A stretch of 64,000 nucleotides of DNA. Origin: Vibrio taketomensis (lineage in GTDB: Bacteria; Pseudomonadota; Gammaproteobacteria; Enterobacterales; Vibrionaceae). Shown here piece by piece: positions 48,345 through 58,463 of this stretch. Position 1 is the stretch's first letter, and each line of letters opens with the position of its first letter. A program made the position numbers and the translations under genes. The DNA lies in the NCBI RefSeq assembly GCF_009938165.1, contig NZ_AP019649.1:496001-560000 (forward strand), read 5' to 3'. The notes beneath the pieces are model-generated. The model saw only the letters and a list, made by a program, of their open reading frames with translations, searched no databases and was not told the DNA's origin.

Positions 48345-49711
48345 TTAACGCACGACGAGGTAAATAGTGCGATCACCACGTTGAATGTTCAGAGCCAAAA
48401 TACCATTGGTTTTTTCGACCACTGATTTAAATTCAGCGAGATTTTTCACACGTTTACGGTTAACACCAATAATGATGTCTTCTGGCAATAGCTGGTAGCT
48501 TTCTGCTGGAGAGCCTTTTTCTACCGCTGAGACTTTCACCCCTTGGATTTTATCGCTGGCATTGGTGTTGGTTAGCTCCGCACCTGCGAGACCTTGATGA
48601 AGCTTATCTGCCGTTGTTTTTACGCTGGTCAATTCATCTAACACTACGTTAAAGGTTTTCTCTTTGCCGTCACGAATCACACCGAGTTTCACTTTTTTGC
48701 CTGCGCCAAGTGTGCCGATTTTCGCACGTAATTCGTGGAATGAACCAATCGCTTTATCATTGACGGAGATAATCACATCACCGGCTTGTAAGCCGGCTTT
48801 CTCAGCCGCACTATCAGGAACGACTTGGCTAACAAAAGCGCCTTTATTTGATTCATACCCCATAGCTTCAGCAAGCTCTGAGGTGAATTCACTACTTTGA
48901 ATACCTAGCAGGCCACGTTTTACTTCACCAAATTCCAGGATTTGCTCGGTGAGGTTTTTCATCATGTTCGCTGGAATGGCAAATCCGATCCCTACGTTGC
49001 CGCCGTTAGGCCCAACAATCGCGGTGTTAATACCAATTAACTCACCATTGAGGTTCACCAGCGCGCCGCCAGAGTTACCGCTGTTAATGGCCGCATCAGT
49101 TTGAATAAAGTTTTCAAAGTTTTGTAGGTTTAAACCACTGCGCCCCAGTGCTGACACAATGCCGAAGTCACGGTTTGACCAAGGCCAAATGGGTTACCAA
49201 TGGCAACGGTAAAGTCACCCACGCGTAGTTGATCTGAATCCGCAATCGCAATTTGGGTAAGATTCTTGGCTTCTTCAAGTTTTAGTAGCGCAATGTCGGA
49301 CATTTCATCGCCACCGATTAACTCTGCATCGTATTCTCGGCCATCATCAAGTTTGACACGAATTTTCTCTGCGCCTTTGATGACGTGAAAGTTGGTCACG
49401 ACTAAGCCTTGCTTGGCATCAATGATAACGCCTGAGCCTAATCCTCTAAATGGTCGCTCTTGCAACTGCTCTGTCGGGAAGTCTGGGCCAAAAAAGAAAC
49501 GGAATTGATCAGGAATACGCTGTTGTGCAACGTGAGTGCCTTCAACGTCAATGCTCACTACTGATGGTGTGACTCTTTCTAGCATTGGGGCGAGACTTGG
49601 TAGCTGTTCGCCATCAATAGAGACAGGTAATGCCGCATAGGCATGTAGAGGGGTGATGATCGAACTTAAGCTTAGAGATAATACGGTTAAGGCAAGCAAA
49701 GGCTTTTTCAT
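48345..49711 (-). pseudogene. degQ: Periplasmic serine endoprotease DegQ, single-base frameshift
   Basis: DegQ degrades misfolded periplasmic proteins. The 5' part (49711 down to the break) has a signal peptide, His in VTNFHVIKG and Asp in MSDIALLK; the 3' part holds Ser in [14 protein letters not shown] and two PDZ domains. The join should read [16 protein letters not shown], but TCGGGC is TCGGC at 49161-49164 (one base missing from a three-base run), sending the first frame into LCQHWGAVV and a stop. Adding one base gives 455 residues, the normal size. The ATG at 49711 has AGGAGC upstream. Either a true frameshift or a sequencing error in a homopolymer. Confidence 0.88.
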
Positions 49712-49743
49712 CGAATAGCTCCTATAAAGTGAAGACCAAGCAA

Positions 49744-49767
49744 GAGCCAACCTATGCGGGTTGGCTC
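49744..49767. terminator. Hairpin between degQ and zapG
   Basis: GAGCCAACC (49744-49752) pairs perfectly with GGTTGGCTC (49759-49767). On the minus strand it follows zapG with a short TTGCTTGG tail; termination is plausible but the U-run is poor. Confidence 0.55.
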
Positions 49768-49835
49768 AATCATTACTTATGGGAGATATGACTCGAAAAA
49801 AGAACTGAAGTTCAGTTTTAAATGAATTTAATTGC

Positions 49836-50279
49836 TTAAGAAGCTTTTTTTTCAGACGCTTCGTTAGGTGATTTCAAGTACTCTTTTTTCTCTTCACGCA
49901 GAAGGCCAGTAGCACCATTTGCGTAATCTTTTGGTGCATCTTCTAGTGATTCATCTGCATTTGAGGCAGCATTCTGCTCTGCTACTTTTTGTGCAAATGG
50001 GTTGTCTTGTTCCGGCATATTTGGAAGAAGATCAGCAGATGTCTTCGCCATATGTTGATATAGCTTGGTGTACTCTTTGCCCAATGAGTCCAGCATTTCC
50101 GCTGATTGAGCAAAGTGATCAGTGAGTTCTTGTTTTTGTTGTTCAAGCTGAAACTTAGCGGTTTCCAAATCTTTGTGAAGATTTTTTTGTTGTTTGTAAT
50201 TTGGGGCTGTCAGGCGAGAGATAATGAATCCAATCACTGCGCCAGCAACTAGACCAACAATTGCATAAATCCAAGGCAT
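49836..50279 (-). CDS. zapG: ZapG/YhcB-family cell-division and envelope protein (DUF1043)
   Basis: A 147-residue inner-membrane protein with one N-terminal helix (MPWIYAIVGLVAGAVIGFII) followed by a coiled coil (about 30-80) containing the family LLDSLGKEYTKLYQHMAKTSADLLP segment and a disordered acidic tail. E. coli YhcB links cell division, lipid balance and cell width; the biochemical role is not settled. It sits between zapE and degQ as in E. coli. Confidence 0.9.
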   Translation of the reverse strand: MPWIYAIVGLVAGAVIGFIISRLTAPNYKQQKNLHKDLETAKFQLEQQKQELTDHFAQSAEMLDSLGKEYTKLYQHMAKTSADLLPNMPEQDNPFAQKVAEQNAASNADESLEDAPKDYANGATGLLREEKKEYLKSPNEASEKKAS

Positions 50280-50519
50280 AAATGCTCCTTATTATTTGTT
50301 TTACATGTTGTTTACCAAATGGTTACACATGTTCAAGTCACATGGTACTATGAGTAATAAAACCAATAAAGAAAAATGCGTGTGACCAAACCCAGCGAAA
50401 CTAAGCAAAAACTAGTATAGAAGAGAGTATACCCAAGTCACTTCGATGTGCGAGTTTCAACGACAATGATTGGGTGTCGCCGGATATTCAGACGCAATAA
50501 CAAAGTAAAGGTTTAGCCC

Positions 50520-51623
50520 ATGACCCCAATAGAAAAATATCAAGCGGATATAAAGCGGCATAATTTCCAGCCGGATGAAGCTCAACATAAAGCGGTTGAC
50601 GCTTTGGATAATCTTTATCATCAGTTGATTGAGTATCAACATACGCCGGTTGAGGTGTTGCCAAAGTGGAAACGTCTATTGGGAATGCAGCCGCAATTAC
50701 CCGAGGCACCCAAGGGACTCTATTTTTGGGGAGGCGTTGGTCGGGGGAAAACCTATTTGATGGACACCTTTTTTGAGTCTTTGCCAACAGCCAAAAAAAT
50801 GCGGGTGCATTTTCACCGCTTTATGTTACGGGTGCATGATGAACTTAATGGGATGAAAGCGGAAGCCAATCCGCTTGATGTTGTGGCGGATAAATTTAAA
50901 GCCGAAGCAGACATCATTTGTTTTGATGAATTTTTTGTGTCTGATATCACCGATGCGATGATTCTTGGGACGCTCTTCCAAGCTCTGTTTGAGCGCCAAG
51001 TAATTCTCGTCGCCACTTCTAATATTCCACCTAAGGAGCTCTATCGTAACGGATTGCAACGTGCGCGATTTCTGCCTGCAATAGCGTTGATTGAGAAACA
51101 CTGTTTGGTGATGAATGTCGATAGTGGCATCGATTATCGACTGCGTGCTTTAGAACAAGCGGAGATTTACCACTATCCGCTTGATAATGTCGCCGATGCC
51201 AATATGCAGCGTTATTATCAACAGTTGGTGGGGGAAGGGAAGTTGACCGTAAAGCGGATTGAGATTAACCATCGCCAATTGGAAGTGGAACAAGCTGCCG
51301 ATGGCGTGTTGCATGCTACTTTTGCTCAACTTTGCCAAACGCCACGTAGCCAAAATGATTACATCGAATTATCGCGCATCTACCATACCGTGTTGCTCGC
51401 CAACGTGATACAGATGAATCGCAACAATGATGATGCGGCAAGGCGTTTTATTGCGCTGGTGGATGAGTTTTATGAACGCCATGTAAAGCTGATTATTTCC
51501 GCTGAAGTGGAACTTAGTGCTTTATATATGGATGGGCAATTGGAGTTTGAATTTAAGCGTTGTGTATCGCGTTTAACTGAGATGCAAAGCCATGACTATC
51601 TAGCACTAGAGCATTTGGCCTAA
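50520..51623 (+). CDS. zapE: Cell division ATPase ZapE (AFG1-like)
   Basis: A 367-residue P-loop ATPase that associates with the Z-ring under stress in E. coli. Walker A FWGGVGRGKTYLMD lies near residue 67 and Walker B ADIICFDEFFVSDI near 140. The AFG1 arginine finger region follows. It is divergent from zapG. A copy of the TATACCCAAGT repeat end lies about 80 bp upstream. Confidence 0.94.
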   Translation: MTPIEKYQADIKRHNFQPDEAQHKAVDALDNLYHQLIEYQHTPVEVLPKWKRLLGMQPQLPEAPKGLYFWGGVGRGKTYLMDTFFESLPTAKKMRVHFHRFMLRVHDELNGMKAEANPLDVVADKFKAEADIICFDEFFVSDITDAMILGTLFQALFERQVILVATSNIPPKELYRNGLQRARFLPAIALIEKHCLVMNVDSGIDYRLRALEQAEIYHYPLDNVADANMQRYYQQLVGEGKLTVKRIEINHRQLEVEQAADGVLHATFAQLCQTPRSQNDYIELSRIYHTVLLANVIQMNRNNDDAARRFIALVDEFYERHVKLIISAEVELSALYMDGQLEFEFKRCVSRLTEMQSHDYLALEHLA

Positions 51624-51702
51624 GTAAACAGAAATTTCTTTGTTGATGCAAAAAGTGGGATCTTTATTAAAAAAAAGAGATGATTTTTTCAGCTCACTTC
51701 TC

Positions 51703-51869
51703 TATAATCCTGCGACCCACCGTTACTGCAGACCAAATATCGAAGTTATTCGAAATTGGGTCGAGAGTGCCAACCGCTCGAAGGGGTGATGACTGGGCTC
51801 TTAGACAGTGTGGGAGTACGCGGGTACTCCTGTAAAAGTTTAAATTTAAATTAACGGGTTATTATTAGC
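51703..51869 (+). promoter_or_regulatory. rplM promoter and leader RNA
   Basis: A perfect TATAAT lies at 51703-51708, giving a leader of about 155 nt before rplM. The leader contains GGAGTAC/GTACTCC (51813-51819 with 51824-51830, loop GCGG) and an upstream imperfect stem starting GAGTGCC. In E. coli the rplM-rpsI mRNA is autorepressed by L13 through its leader; a similar role is inferred. Confidence 0.6.
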
Positions 51870-52298
51870 ATGAAAACTTTCGTTGCTAAACCAGAAACTG
51901 TAAAACGCGACTGGTACGTTGTAGACGCTGAAGGTAAAACTCTTGGCCGTCTAGCAAGTGAAATTGCATCTCGCCTACGTGGCAAACACAAAGCTGAATA
52001 CACTCCACACTGTGACGCTGGTGACTACATCATCGTTATCAATGCGGAAAAAGTTGCTGTAACTGGTAACAAAGCTAAGAACAAAGTGTACTACCGTCAC
52101 TCTGAGTTCCCTGGTGGTCTAAAATCTATCACTTTTGAAAAGCTGATCGATCGTAAACCAGAAATGGTTCTTGAACTAGCGGTTAAAGGTATGCTTCCAC
52201 GTGGTCCTCTAGGCCGTGCTATGTACCGTAAGCTAAAAGTTTACGCTGGCGCTGAGCACAACCATGCTGCTCAACAACCACAAGTACTAGACATCTAA
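51870..52298 (+). CDS. rplM: 50S ribosomal protein L13
   Basis: A 142-residue early-assembly 50S protein, full length. Signature segments [18 protein letters not shown] and [20 protein letters not shown] are present. Followed after 15 bp by rpsI, the universal pairing. Confidence 0.98.
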   Translation: MKTFVAKPETVKRDWYVVDAEGKTLGRLASEIASRLRGKHKAEYTPHCDAGDYIIVINAEKVAVTGNKAKNKVYYRHSEFPGGLKSITFEKLIDRKPEMVLELAVKGMLPRGPLGRAMYRKLKVYAGAEHNHAAQQPQVLDI

Positions 52299-52313
52299 TC
52301 GGGGATTTCGAAA

Positions 52314-52706
52314 ATGGCAGAGAATCAATACTACGGCACTGGCCGTCGCAAAAGCTCAGCTGCACGTGTTTTCATTAAACCAGGCAGCGGCAACATCGTA
52401 ATCAACAAGCGTAGCCTTGATGAGTACTTTGGTCGTCCAACTTCTCGCATGGTTGTTAAACAACCTCTTGAGCTAGTTGAACTAACTGAGAAACTAGACC
52501 TATACGTTACTGTTAAAGGTGGCGGTATTTCTGGTCAAGCTGGTGCGATCCGTCACGGTATCACACGTGCTCTAATGGAATACGATGAGTCTTTCCGTCC
52601 TGCTCTACGTGCAGCTGGTTACGTTACTCGTGACGCTCGTTGCGTTGAACGTAAGAAAGTTGGTCTACGTAAAGCACGTCGTCGTCCACAGTTCTCTAAG
52701 CGTTAA
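52314..52706 (+). CDS. rpsI: 30S ribosomal protein S9
   Basis: A 130-residue 30S protein whose basic tail (RRPQFSKR) reaches the P-site tRNA. The N-terminus [15 protein letters not shown] and [15 protein letters not shown] are typical. Co-transcribed with rplM and followed by a strong terminator. Confidence 0.98.
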   Translation: MAENQYYGTGRRKSSAARVFIKPGSGNIVINKRSLDEYFGRPTSRMVVKQPLELVELTEKLDLYVTVKGGGISGQAGAIRHGITRALMEYDESFRPALRAAGYVTRDARCVERKKVGLRKARRRPQFSKR

Positions 52707-52751
52707 TCTTTTTACAAAGATTCGCTTCCAGTTTTACTGGGATGTGGCTTC

Positions 52752-52778
52752 AAAAGCCTGGCTTATGCCAGGCTTTTT
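52752..52778 (+). terminator. Rho-independent terminator of rplM-rpsI
   Basis: GCCTGGC/GCCAGGC stem with TTAT loop and T5, 49 bp after rpsI. Confidence 0.93.
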
Positions 52779-53024
52779 GTTTTTCTGCGTTCTAAAACTC
52801 ATTTCACCTTCTTCCCCACAAAAATCCTTCAAATTCTCAATGTTCTACTTTTGTGACGACTTTAGCGTTTGTATTCATAAATGTTGCAAAAGTAGCTTTA
52901 CCTTGTTAAAAGTAGGGTTTATTTATCATTTGACCTCAAATAAATACAACAATAGTCAATTTGTTAGCCATGCTCTTGGTAGGGAATACAGCAATCCATA
53001 AGGAGCGAATGGGAGAATGTTTGG
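52779..53024 (+). other. Intergenic region ahead of petABC
   Basis: Together with the rpsI terminator this makes a 318-bp gap. It is A/T-rich and should hold the pet operon promoter; a ribosome site (GGGAG) precedes petA at 53010. Nothing else was recognised. Confidence 0.5.
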
Positions 53025-53616
53025 ATGAGCAATGCGCCTTTAAATAACGGTCGTAGACGCTTCTTAACCGCAACAACAGCAGTTGTCGGTGGTTTAGGAG
53101 CTGCAGCGGTTGCCGTGCCTTTTATTAAATCTTGGAACCCAAGTGAAAAAGCGAAAGCAGCAGGTGCCCCAGTTGAAGTTGATATTAGTAAACTGGAAGG
53201 GGCAAATGGTGCGTGTCGAGTGGCGAGGAAAGCCAGTGTGGGTCGTTCGTCGAGCTCAAACGGTTGTCGACACATTAAATGAACTTGACGGTCAACTTCG
53301 TGATCCTTCCTCCGGAGAAGCACAACAACCTGCCTATGCGCAAAATGCTTTCCGTTCTATCAAACCAGAATACTTTGTTGCCGTTGGCATTTGTACCCAC
53401 CTTGGTTGCTCTCCTACTTATTTGCCAGACAGTTTTAGTGAGCAGGTTCAAGGTGTGAAATCTGGCTTCTTCTGCCCTTGTCACGGTTCAAAATTCGATA
53501 TGGCTGGACGCGTATTTTCTGGCGTTCCGGCACCATTAAACTTGGTTGTTCCAAAGCATATGTACTTGAGTGACGCCAAGATCATTATCGGTGTTGACGA
53601 AGAAGGGGAGGCATAA
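53025..53616 (+). pseudogene. petA: Ubiquinol-cytochrome c reductase Rieske Fe-S subunit, frameshifted
   Basis: PetA carries the 2Fe-2S centre of the bc1 complex. The 5' frame gives the Tat-type start (NNGRRRFLTATTAVVGG) and VEVDISKLE; it then shifts at the GGGG run (53199-53202) and stops at 53282. The +1 frame continues with QMVRVEWRGKPVWVVRR and holds both cluster motifs, CTHLGCSPTY and CPCHGSKFD, to the stop at 53616. The V. cholerae protein reads KLEEGQMV here, so either two bases are missing or one extra G is present. petB follows at once. Loss would disable the bc1 complex; a base error is at least as likely. Confidence 0.88.
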
Positions 53617-54881
53617 TGCAAGCTCTACTTGATTGGGTAGAAAAACGCTTACCCGCAATGAATGCGTATAAAAAGCACCTATCTGAATATCCAATGCCAA
53701 AGAACTTCAACTTTTGGTATCTGTTTGGTTCGTTGGCAATGCTGGTGCTGGTTAACCAAATCCTAACGGGCATTTGGTTAACCATGAACTATGTCCCTTC
53801 TGGAGACGGGGCTTTTGCTTCAATTGAATATATCATGCGTGATGTGGAGTATGGGTGGTTGTTGCGTTATATGCACTCAACCGGCGCATCGGCATTCTTC
53901 GTTGTTATTTATCTGCATATGTTTCGCGGTCTGATTTACGGCTCATACCAGAAACCACGTGAGCTACTGTGGGTATTTGGCATGCTTATCTTCTTGGTGT
54001 TGATGGCCGAAGCATTTATGGGTTACCTACTTCCATGGGGGCAAATGTCTTACTGGGGGGCACAGGTAATCATCTCGCTATTTGGTGCCATTCCGGTGAT
54101 TGGCGATGACCTAACCCTTTGGATTCGTGGTGACTACGTTATTTCAGGCGCAACGCTAAACCGTTTCTTTGCTCTTCACGTGATTGCGCTGCCTATCGTG
54201 TTATTGCTGCTTATCGTATTGCACGTTTTGGCACTGCACGAAGTGGGATCAAACAACCCGGATGGGATCGAGACCAAGCTACCTAAAGGCTCGATGGGCG
54301 AAGATTATCAAACACAATTCAAGTTCCACGACTACTATTCGAAGAAATACGACATTATCGATTCTATCCCGTTCCATCCATATGGCACGGTGAAAGATTT
54401 AGTCGGTGTTGCTGGCTTCTTGTTCTTGTTCTGTTACGTGCTGTTCTTTAACCCAGAGATGGGGGGCTATTTCTTAGAACCACCTAACTTTGAAGCGGCA
54501 AACCCACTTAAGACGCCAGAACACATTGCACCAGTTTGGTACTTCACGCCGTTCTATGCAATCTTACGTGCTGTTCCAGACAAGCTACTGGGTGTTATTG
54601 CCATGGGCGCGTCAATTGCAGTGCTATTTGTTCTGCCTTGGCTAGACCGTTGTAAAGTTCGCTCTTACCGTTACCGCAGCAAGTTCCACTTGTTCAACAT
54701 TATTCAATTCACCATCAGCTTTATTGCGTTGGGTATTTTGGGTGCGCTACCTGCAACCCCGTTATACACACTATTGGCGCAGATTTTTAGCTTAGGTTAC
54801 TTCATGTTCTTTGTACTGCTGTATTTCTATAGTAAGAACGAGGCGACGAAACCATTACCAGAGAGGGTGACATTCAAATGA
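53616..54881 (+). CDS. petB: Ubiquinol-cytochrome c reductase cytochrome b subunit
   Basis: This 421-residue membrane subunit of bc1 binds two b-haems. Eight or nine membrane segments are present; haem-ligand His residues lie in RYMHSTGASAFF, YLHMFRGLIYG and FALHVIALP/LLIVLHVLAL. The quinol-site motif (APVWYFTPFYAILR, a PEWY variant) is near residue 307. It overlaps petA by one base and petC by four (ATGA), indicating coupled translation. Confidence 0.96.
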   Translation: MQALLDWVEKRLPAMNAYKKHLSEYPMPKNFNFWYLFGSLAMLVLVNQILTGIWLTMNYVPSGDGAFASIEYIMRDVEYGWLLRYMHSTGASAFFVVIYLHMFRGLIYGSYQKPRELLWVFGMLIFLVLMAEAFMGYLLPWGQMSYWGAQVIISLFGAIPVIGDDLTLWIRGDYVISGATLNRFFALHVIALPIVLLLLIVLHVLALHEVGSNNPDGIETKLPKGSMGEDYQTQFKFHDYYSKKYDIIDSIPFHPYGTVKDLVGVAGFLFLFCYVLFFNPEMGGYFLEPPNFEAANPLKTPEHIAPVWYFTPFYAILRAVPDKLLGVIAMGASIAVLFVLPWLDRCKVRSYRYRSKFHLFNIIQFTISFIALGILGALPATPLYTLLAQIFSLGYFMFFVLLYFYSKNEATKPLPERVTFK

Positions 54882-55615
54882 AAAAGTGGATTTTAGTTTT
54901 GTTTGCAATGTTGCCATCGTTAGCACTGGCAGCGGGAGCAAATGTACCGTTAGATAAGGCGAATAACGATCTGTCCGATCAAGCGTCATTGCAAAATGGT
55001 GCCAAGCTATTTATGAACTATTGTTTTGGTTGTCATTCTGCGCAATACCAGCGTTATGAACGTGTTGCGCGTGATATCGGTATTCCGATTGATCTAATGA
55101 AAGAGAACCTCATCTTTGACCCGACGGCTAAGGTAGGGGATTTGATGGAAAACGCGATGCCAGAGAAGCAAGCTGCTAAATGGTTTGGTGGCCCAGCTCC
55201 GGATTTAACTTTGGTTGCACGTGTACGTGGTACAGATTGGCTCTACACGTATTTACGCTCTTTCTATGAAGATCCTGCTCGCCCATTTGGTGTTAACAAC
55301 GTTGTGTTTCCTAGCGTCGGTATGCCACATGTACTCGAAGAGTTACAAGGTATTCCAATGCCAGTGATGGGCACGAAAGTGGTTGACGGTGAAGAAGTGG
55401 AAGTTGTTGTTGGTATCGAGACAGATGGCTCAGGTGAGCTAAACTCAGAAGAGTATGATCAAGCCGTACGAGATTTGGTTAACTTCCTTGAGTACTCGGG
55501 GGATCCTGTGAAACTTGAACGCCACACGTTAGGTTGGTGGGTAATGGGTTTCCTTGTGATCTTTACCATTGTGGTGGTGCTACTCAAGAAAGAGTATTGG
55601 CGTGATGTGCATTAA
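54878..55615 (+). CDS. petC: Ubiquinol-cytochrome c reductase cytochrome c1 subunit
   Basis: This 245-residue periplasmic c-type cytochrome is anchored by a C-terminal helix (LGWWVMGFLVIFTIVVVLL). Signal peptide MKKWILVLFAMLPSLALA precedes the mature protein; the haem site is CFGCH near residue 48 and the likely axial Met is in GIPMPVMGTK or GMPH region further on. Last gene of petABC, followed by a terminator. Confidence 0.95.
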   Translation: MKKWILVLFAMLPSLALAAGANVPLDKANNDLSDQASLQNGAKLFMNYCFGCHSAQYQRYERVARDIGIPIDLMKENLIFDPTAKVGDLMENAMPEKQAAKWFGGPAPDLTLVARVRGTDWLYTYLRSFYEDPARPFGVNNVVFPSVGMPHVLEELQGIPMPVMGTKVVDGEEVEVVVGIETDGSGELNSEEYDQAVRDLVNFLEYSGDPVKLERHTLGWWVMGFLVIFTIVVVLLKKEYWRDVH

Positions 55616-55658
55616 TTGTGCTATCATGGCGTGCTAATTACCATATTTGACTGTTTAC

Positions 55659-55687
55659 AATGGAGGCTTAGCCTCCATTGTTTTTTA
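55659..55687 (+). terminator. Rho-independent terminator of petABC
   Basis: AATGGAGGC/GCCTCCATT, a 9-bp stem with a TTA loop and a T-rich tail, 43 bp past petC and just before sspA. Confidence 0.92.
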
Positions 55688-55713
55688 TTTCTGTAAGTGT
55701 GCTGGAGGGCTCC

Positions 55714-56349
55714 ATGGCTGTAGCTGCCAATAAACGTTCTGTGATGACTCTATTTTCAAGTGCATCTGATATGTATAGCCATCAGGTTCGAATCGTGCTC
55801 GCTGAAAAGGGCGTAAGCGTTGAGGTTGAGCTAGTTGATGAAGCAAACTTGCCTGCGGAATTGATTGAGTTAAACCCATACAAAACTGTTCCAACTCTAG
55901 TTGATCGCGAGCTTGCTCTATATGACTCAAAAATCATCATGGAGTACCTAGATGAGCGTTTCCCTCATCCACCTCTAATGCCTGTTTACCCAGTTGCTCG
56001 TGGTAACAGTCGTCTAATGATCTACCGTATCGAAAAGAACTGGTACTCACTAGCAGAGAAAGTGGTAAATGGTACTGCTGAAGAGTCAGATGCTGCGCGC
56101 AACAAGCTACGCAACGACCTATTAACTCTGGGTCCTGTTTTTGCTGAGTTTGAATACTTCATGAGCGAAGAGTTCAGCCTAATTGACTGTTACCTAGCTC
56201 CGCTTCTATGGCGTTTACCTCAACTAGGTATCGATCTAGTAGGCCCTGGCTCTAAAGAGCTAAAAGTGTACATGAACCGCGTATTTGAACGTGATTCATT
56301 CTTAGCTTCGCTAACTGAAGCTGAACGTGAAATGCGTCTAGTTCGTTAA
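55714..56349 (+). CDS. sspA: Stringent starvation protein A
   Basis: A 211-residue RNA-polymerase-associated protein of glutathione-S-transferase fold. The thioredoxin-like N-terminal half (MTLFSSASDMYSHQVRIVLAEKG) and the helical C-terminal half are complete. The ATG at 55714 has GGAGGG upstream; the frame extends back to 55678 through the petABC terminator and is unlikely to start there. Pairs with sspB, as in E. coli. Confidence 0.95.
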   Translation: MAVAANKRSVMTLFSSASDMYSHQVRIVLAEKGVSVEVELVDEANLPAELIELNPYKTVPTLVDRELALYDSKIIMEYLDERFPHPPLMPVYPVARGNSRLMIYRIEKNWYSLAEKVVNGTAEESDAARNKLRNDLLTLGPVFAEFEYFMSEEFSLIDCYLAPLLWRLPQLGIDLVGPGSKELKVYMNRVFERDSFLASLTEAEREMRLVR

Positions 56350-56358
56350 TTTTTGAGC

Positions 56359-56847
56359 ATGGACATTTCTAGTATGACCCCACGCCGCCCATATTTGCTG
56401 CGCGCATTTTATGAGTGGCTGGTGGACAATGATTTAACGCCGCATTTGGTTGTGGCGGCGACGTTGCCTGGTGTTCGTGTACCTCAGGAATTTGTTCAAG
56501 ATGGACAAATTATCCTTAACGTAGCACCGCGCGCAGTAGGTAACTTGCAGCTGGGCGATGATGAAATCACGTTCAATGCTCGTTTTAGTGGTCGTCCACA
56601 TATTGTGGTGGTGCCTCTATACGCAGTGCAAGCTATCTACGCTCGTGAGAACGGTGCTGGCACTATGTTCGATCCTGAAGAGGCGTACATGGATGTGTTT
56701 GATGATTCTGAAGACGAATGGTTGGAAGAGTCTGATGAAGCACCAGGTTTAGCATTGGCAGAAGAAGCGCTTCAAGAAGAGTCTTCATTCCCTGATGATG
56801 AGCCACCAAGACCAAAAGGTCGTCCAAGTTTGCGCGTCGTGAAATAA
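56359..56847 (+). CDS. sspB: ClpXP protease specificity-enhancing factor SspB
   Basis: A 162-residue adaptor that brings ssrA-tagged proteins to ClpXP. The folded domain (residues 1-115, RPYLLRAFYEWLVDNDLTPHL; NLQLGDDEITFNARFSGRPH) is followed by a flexible acidic linker and the C-terminal ClpX-binding tail (RPSLRVVK). TTG 56353, ATG 56359 and ATG 56374 are all possible starts; 56359 matches the family best. Confidence 0.94.
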   Translation: MDISSMTPRRPYLLRAFYEWLVDNDLTPHLVVAATLPGVRVPQEFVQDGQIILNVAPRAVGNLQLGDDEITFNARFSGRPHIVVVPLYAVQAIYARENGAGTMFDPEEAYMDVFDDSEDEWLEESDEAPGLALAEEALQEESSFPDDEPPRPKGRPSLRVVK

Positions 56848-56866
56848 TCACGAGCAAGACACCAAT

Positions 56867-56896
56867 AAAAAGCAGCGTCGAAACGCTGCTTTTTTG
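56867..56896. terminator. Bidirectional terminator between sspB and dolP
   Basis: AGCAGCGT/ACGCTGCT stem with A-run and T5, between convergent genes. Confidence 0.92.
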
Positions 56897-56926
56897 TTGT
56901 CGGTAAGTTAGCCTTCAATAATCTGA

Positions 56927-57496
56927 TTAATCACCATATTGAAAAGCTTTGATCACTTGCTTCACACCCGAGATGTTGCGAGCGATTTCGGCGGCTTTGT
57001 GGCCATGTTCACGTGATACGTAACCGAGTAAAAAGACTTCACGATCTTCAGTGATCACTGAAATTTTTACGCCGGCTAAGTCATCATCTGTCACCAGTGC
57101 AGATTTTACTTTGGTGGTTATCCAGCTATCGTGGCTGATTTCACCGAGAGATAGTGGTTGTTTGATTCGTACTTGATTATGAATCGTTTGTACACCAGGT
57201 ACTTTGCGAGCTTGTTGCTCAAATTGATTGAGTAATTGCTCATTGTTAGACTGCCCCATTAAAACCACTATACCTCGATAGGAACTGGCGTTGACGCGCA
57301 TGTTGCCTTGGTAAGGTGCTTTGTTGGTTAAGCCTGCGACTTCAAATTCGATATTGTTGTCGTTCCAAATTTCTTTGGTTGTTCGAGTATCGGTAACGAT
57401 ATTGACCGTAGTCGCGGCACCGGCAACAAACAACCCAACGCATCCTGTGTTGGCGAGTAGAATCAAGCAAACAAATAGAGCTTTAACAAGTTTCAT
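56927..57496 (-). CDS. dolP: BON-domain outer-membrane lipoprotein DolP (YraP)
   Basis: A 189-residue predicted lipoprotein with signal peptide MKLVKALFVCLILLANTG and Cys19. The lipobox (NTGC) is atypical at -3 but the following VGLFVAGAATT is like E. coli DolP. Two BON domains follow (about 50-115 and 125-189; GQSNNEQLLNQFEQQARKV, DSWITTKVKSALV, EVFLLGYVS). DolP supports outer-membrane integrity and binds anionic lipid near division sites in E. coli. Four bases separate it from diaA; genes run dolP-diaA-yraN-lpoA as in E. coli. Confidence 0.92.
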   Translation of the reverse strand: MKLVKALFVCLILLANTGCVGLFVAGAATTVNIVTDTRTTKEIWNDNNIEFEVAGLTNKAPYQGNMRVNASSYRGIVVLMGQSNNEQLLNQFEQQARKVPGVQTIHNQVRIKQPLSLGEISHDSWITTKVKSALVTDDDLAGVKISVITEDREVFLLGYVSREHGHKAAEIARNISGVKQVIKAFQYGD

Positions 57497-57500
57497 CTGA

Positions 57501-58094
<594 letters not shown>

Positions 58095-58463
58095 TTATCC
58101 TTGCGTAATTGCATTTTTTATCCATTCTACTTGTTCGCCGTTTCGATGAATAGCGATTAGGTCAAAACGAATATCCGTTGAATAAATCGACATGCCCTGT
58201 TTTAACAGCCAAACATTGGCCGCCTTAACAATACGTTGTTGCTTGACATAAGTGACAGTTTCAGCTGCATGTCCATAGGTTTGATTGTTGCGATAGCGCA
58301 CTTCAACAAACACGATAGTTTGCTTGTCGCGCATGATGAGGTCTATCTCACCAACTTTGGTGCGAAAATTTTTTTCGATGGGCTGTAAATCAAAAGCGGA
58401 GAGGTATTTCTCCGCTTCTGATTCAAAGAATAAGCCCTTAGTTAGCTTGCTTAGCAGCGCCAT
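58095..58463 (-). CDS. yraN: UPF0102 protein YraN, nuclease-like
   Basis: A 122-residue protein of the Holliday-junction-resolvase-like (PD-D/ExK) fold. Asp and ExK appear in KVGEIDLIMRDKQTIVFVEVRYR (residues ~37-59), but the final Lys of the nuclease motif is Arg here. Biochemical role unknown. It overlaps the 3' end of lpoA by 26 bp. Confidence 0.9.
   Translation of the reverse strand: MALLSKLTKGLFFESEAEKYLSAFDLQPIEKNFRTKVGEIDLIMRDKQTIVFVEVRYRNNQTYGHAAETVTYVKQQRIVKAANVWLLKQGMSIYSTDIRFDLIAIHRNGEQVEWIKNAITQG

Noticed and set aside
52585..53001. 138-codon frame on the plus strand
   Set aside because: Begins inside rpsI out of frame, crosses the rpsI terminator and has no recognisable protein features.
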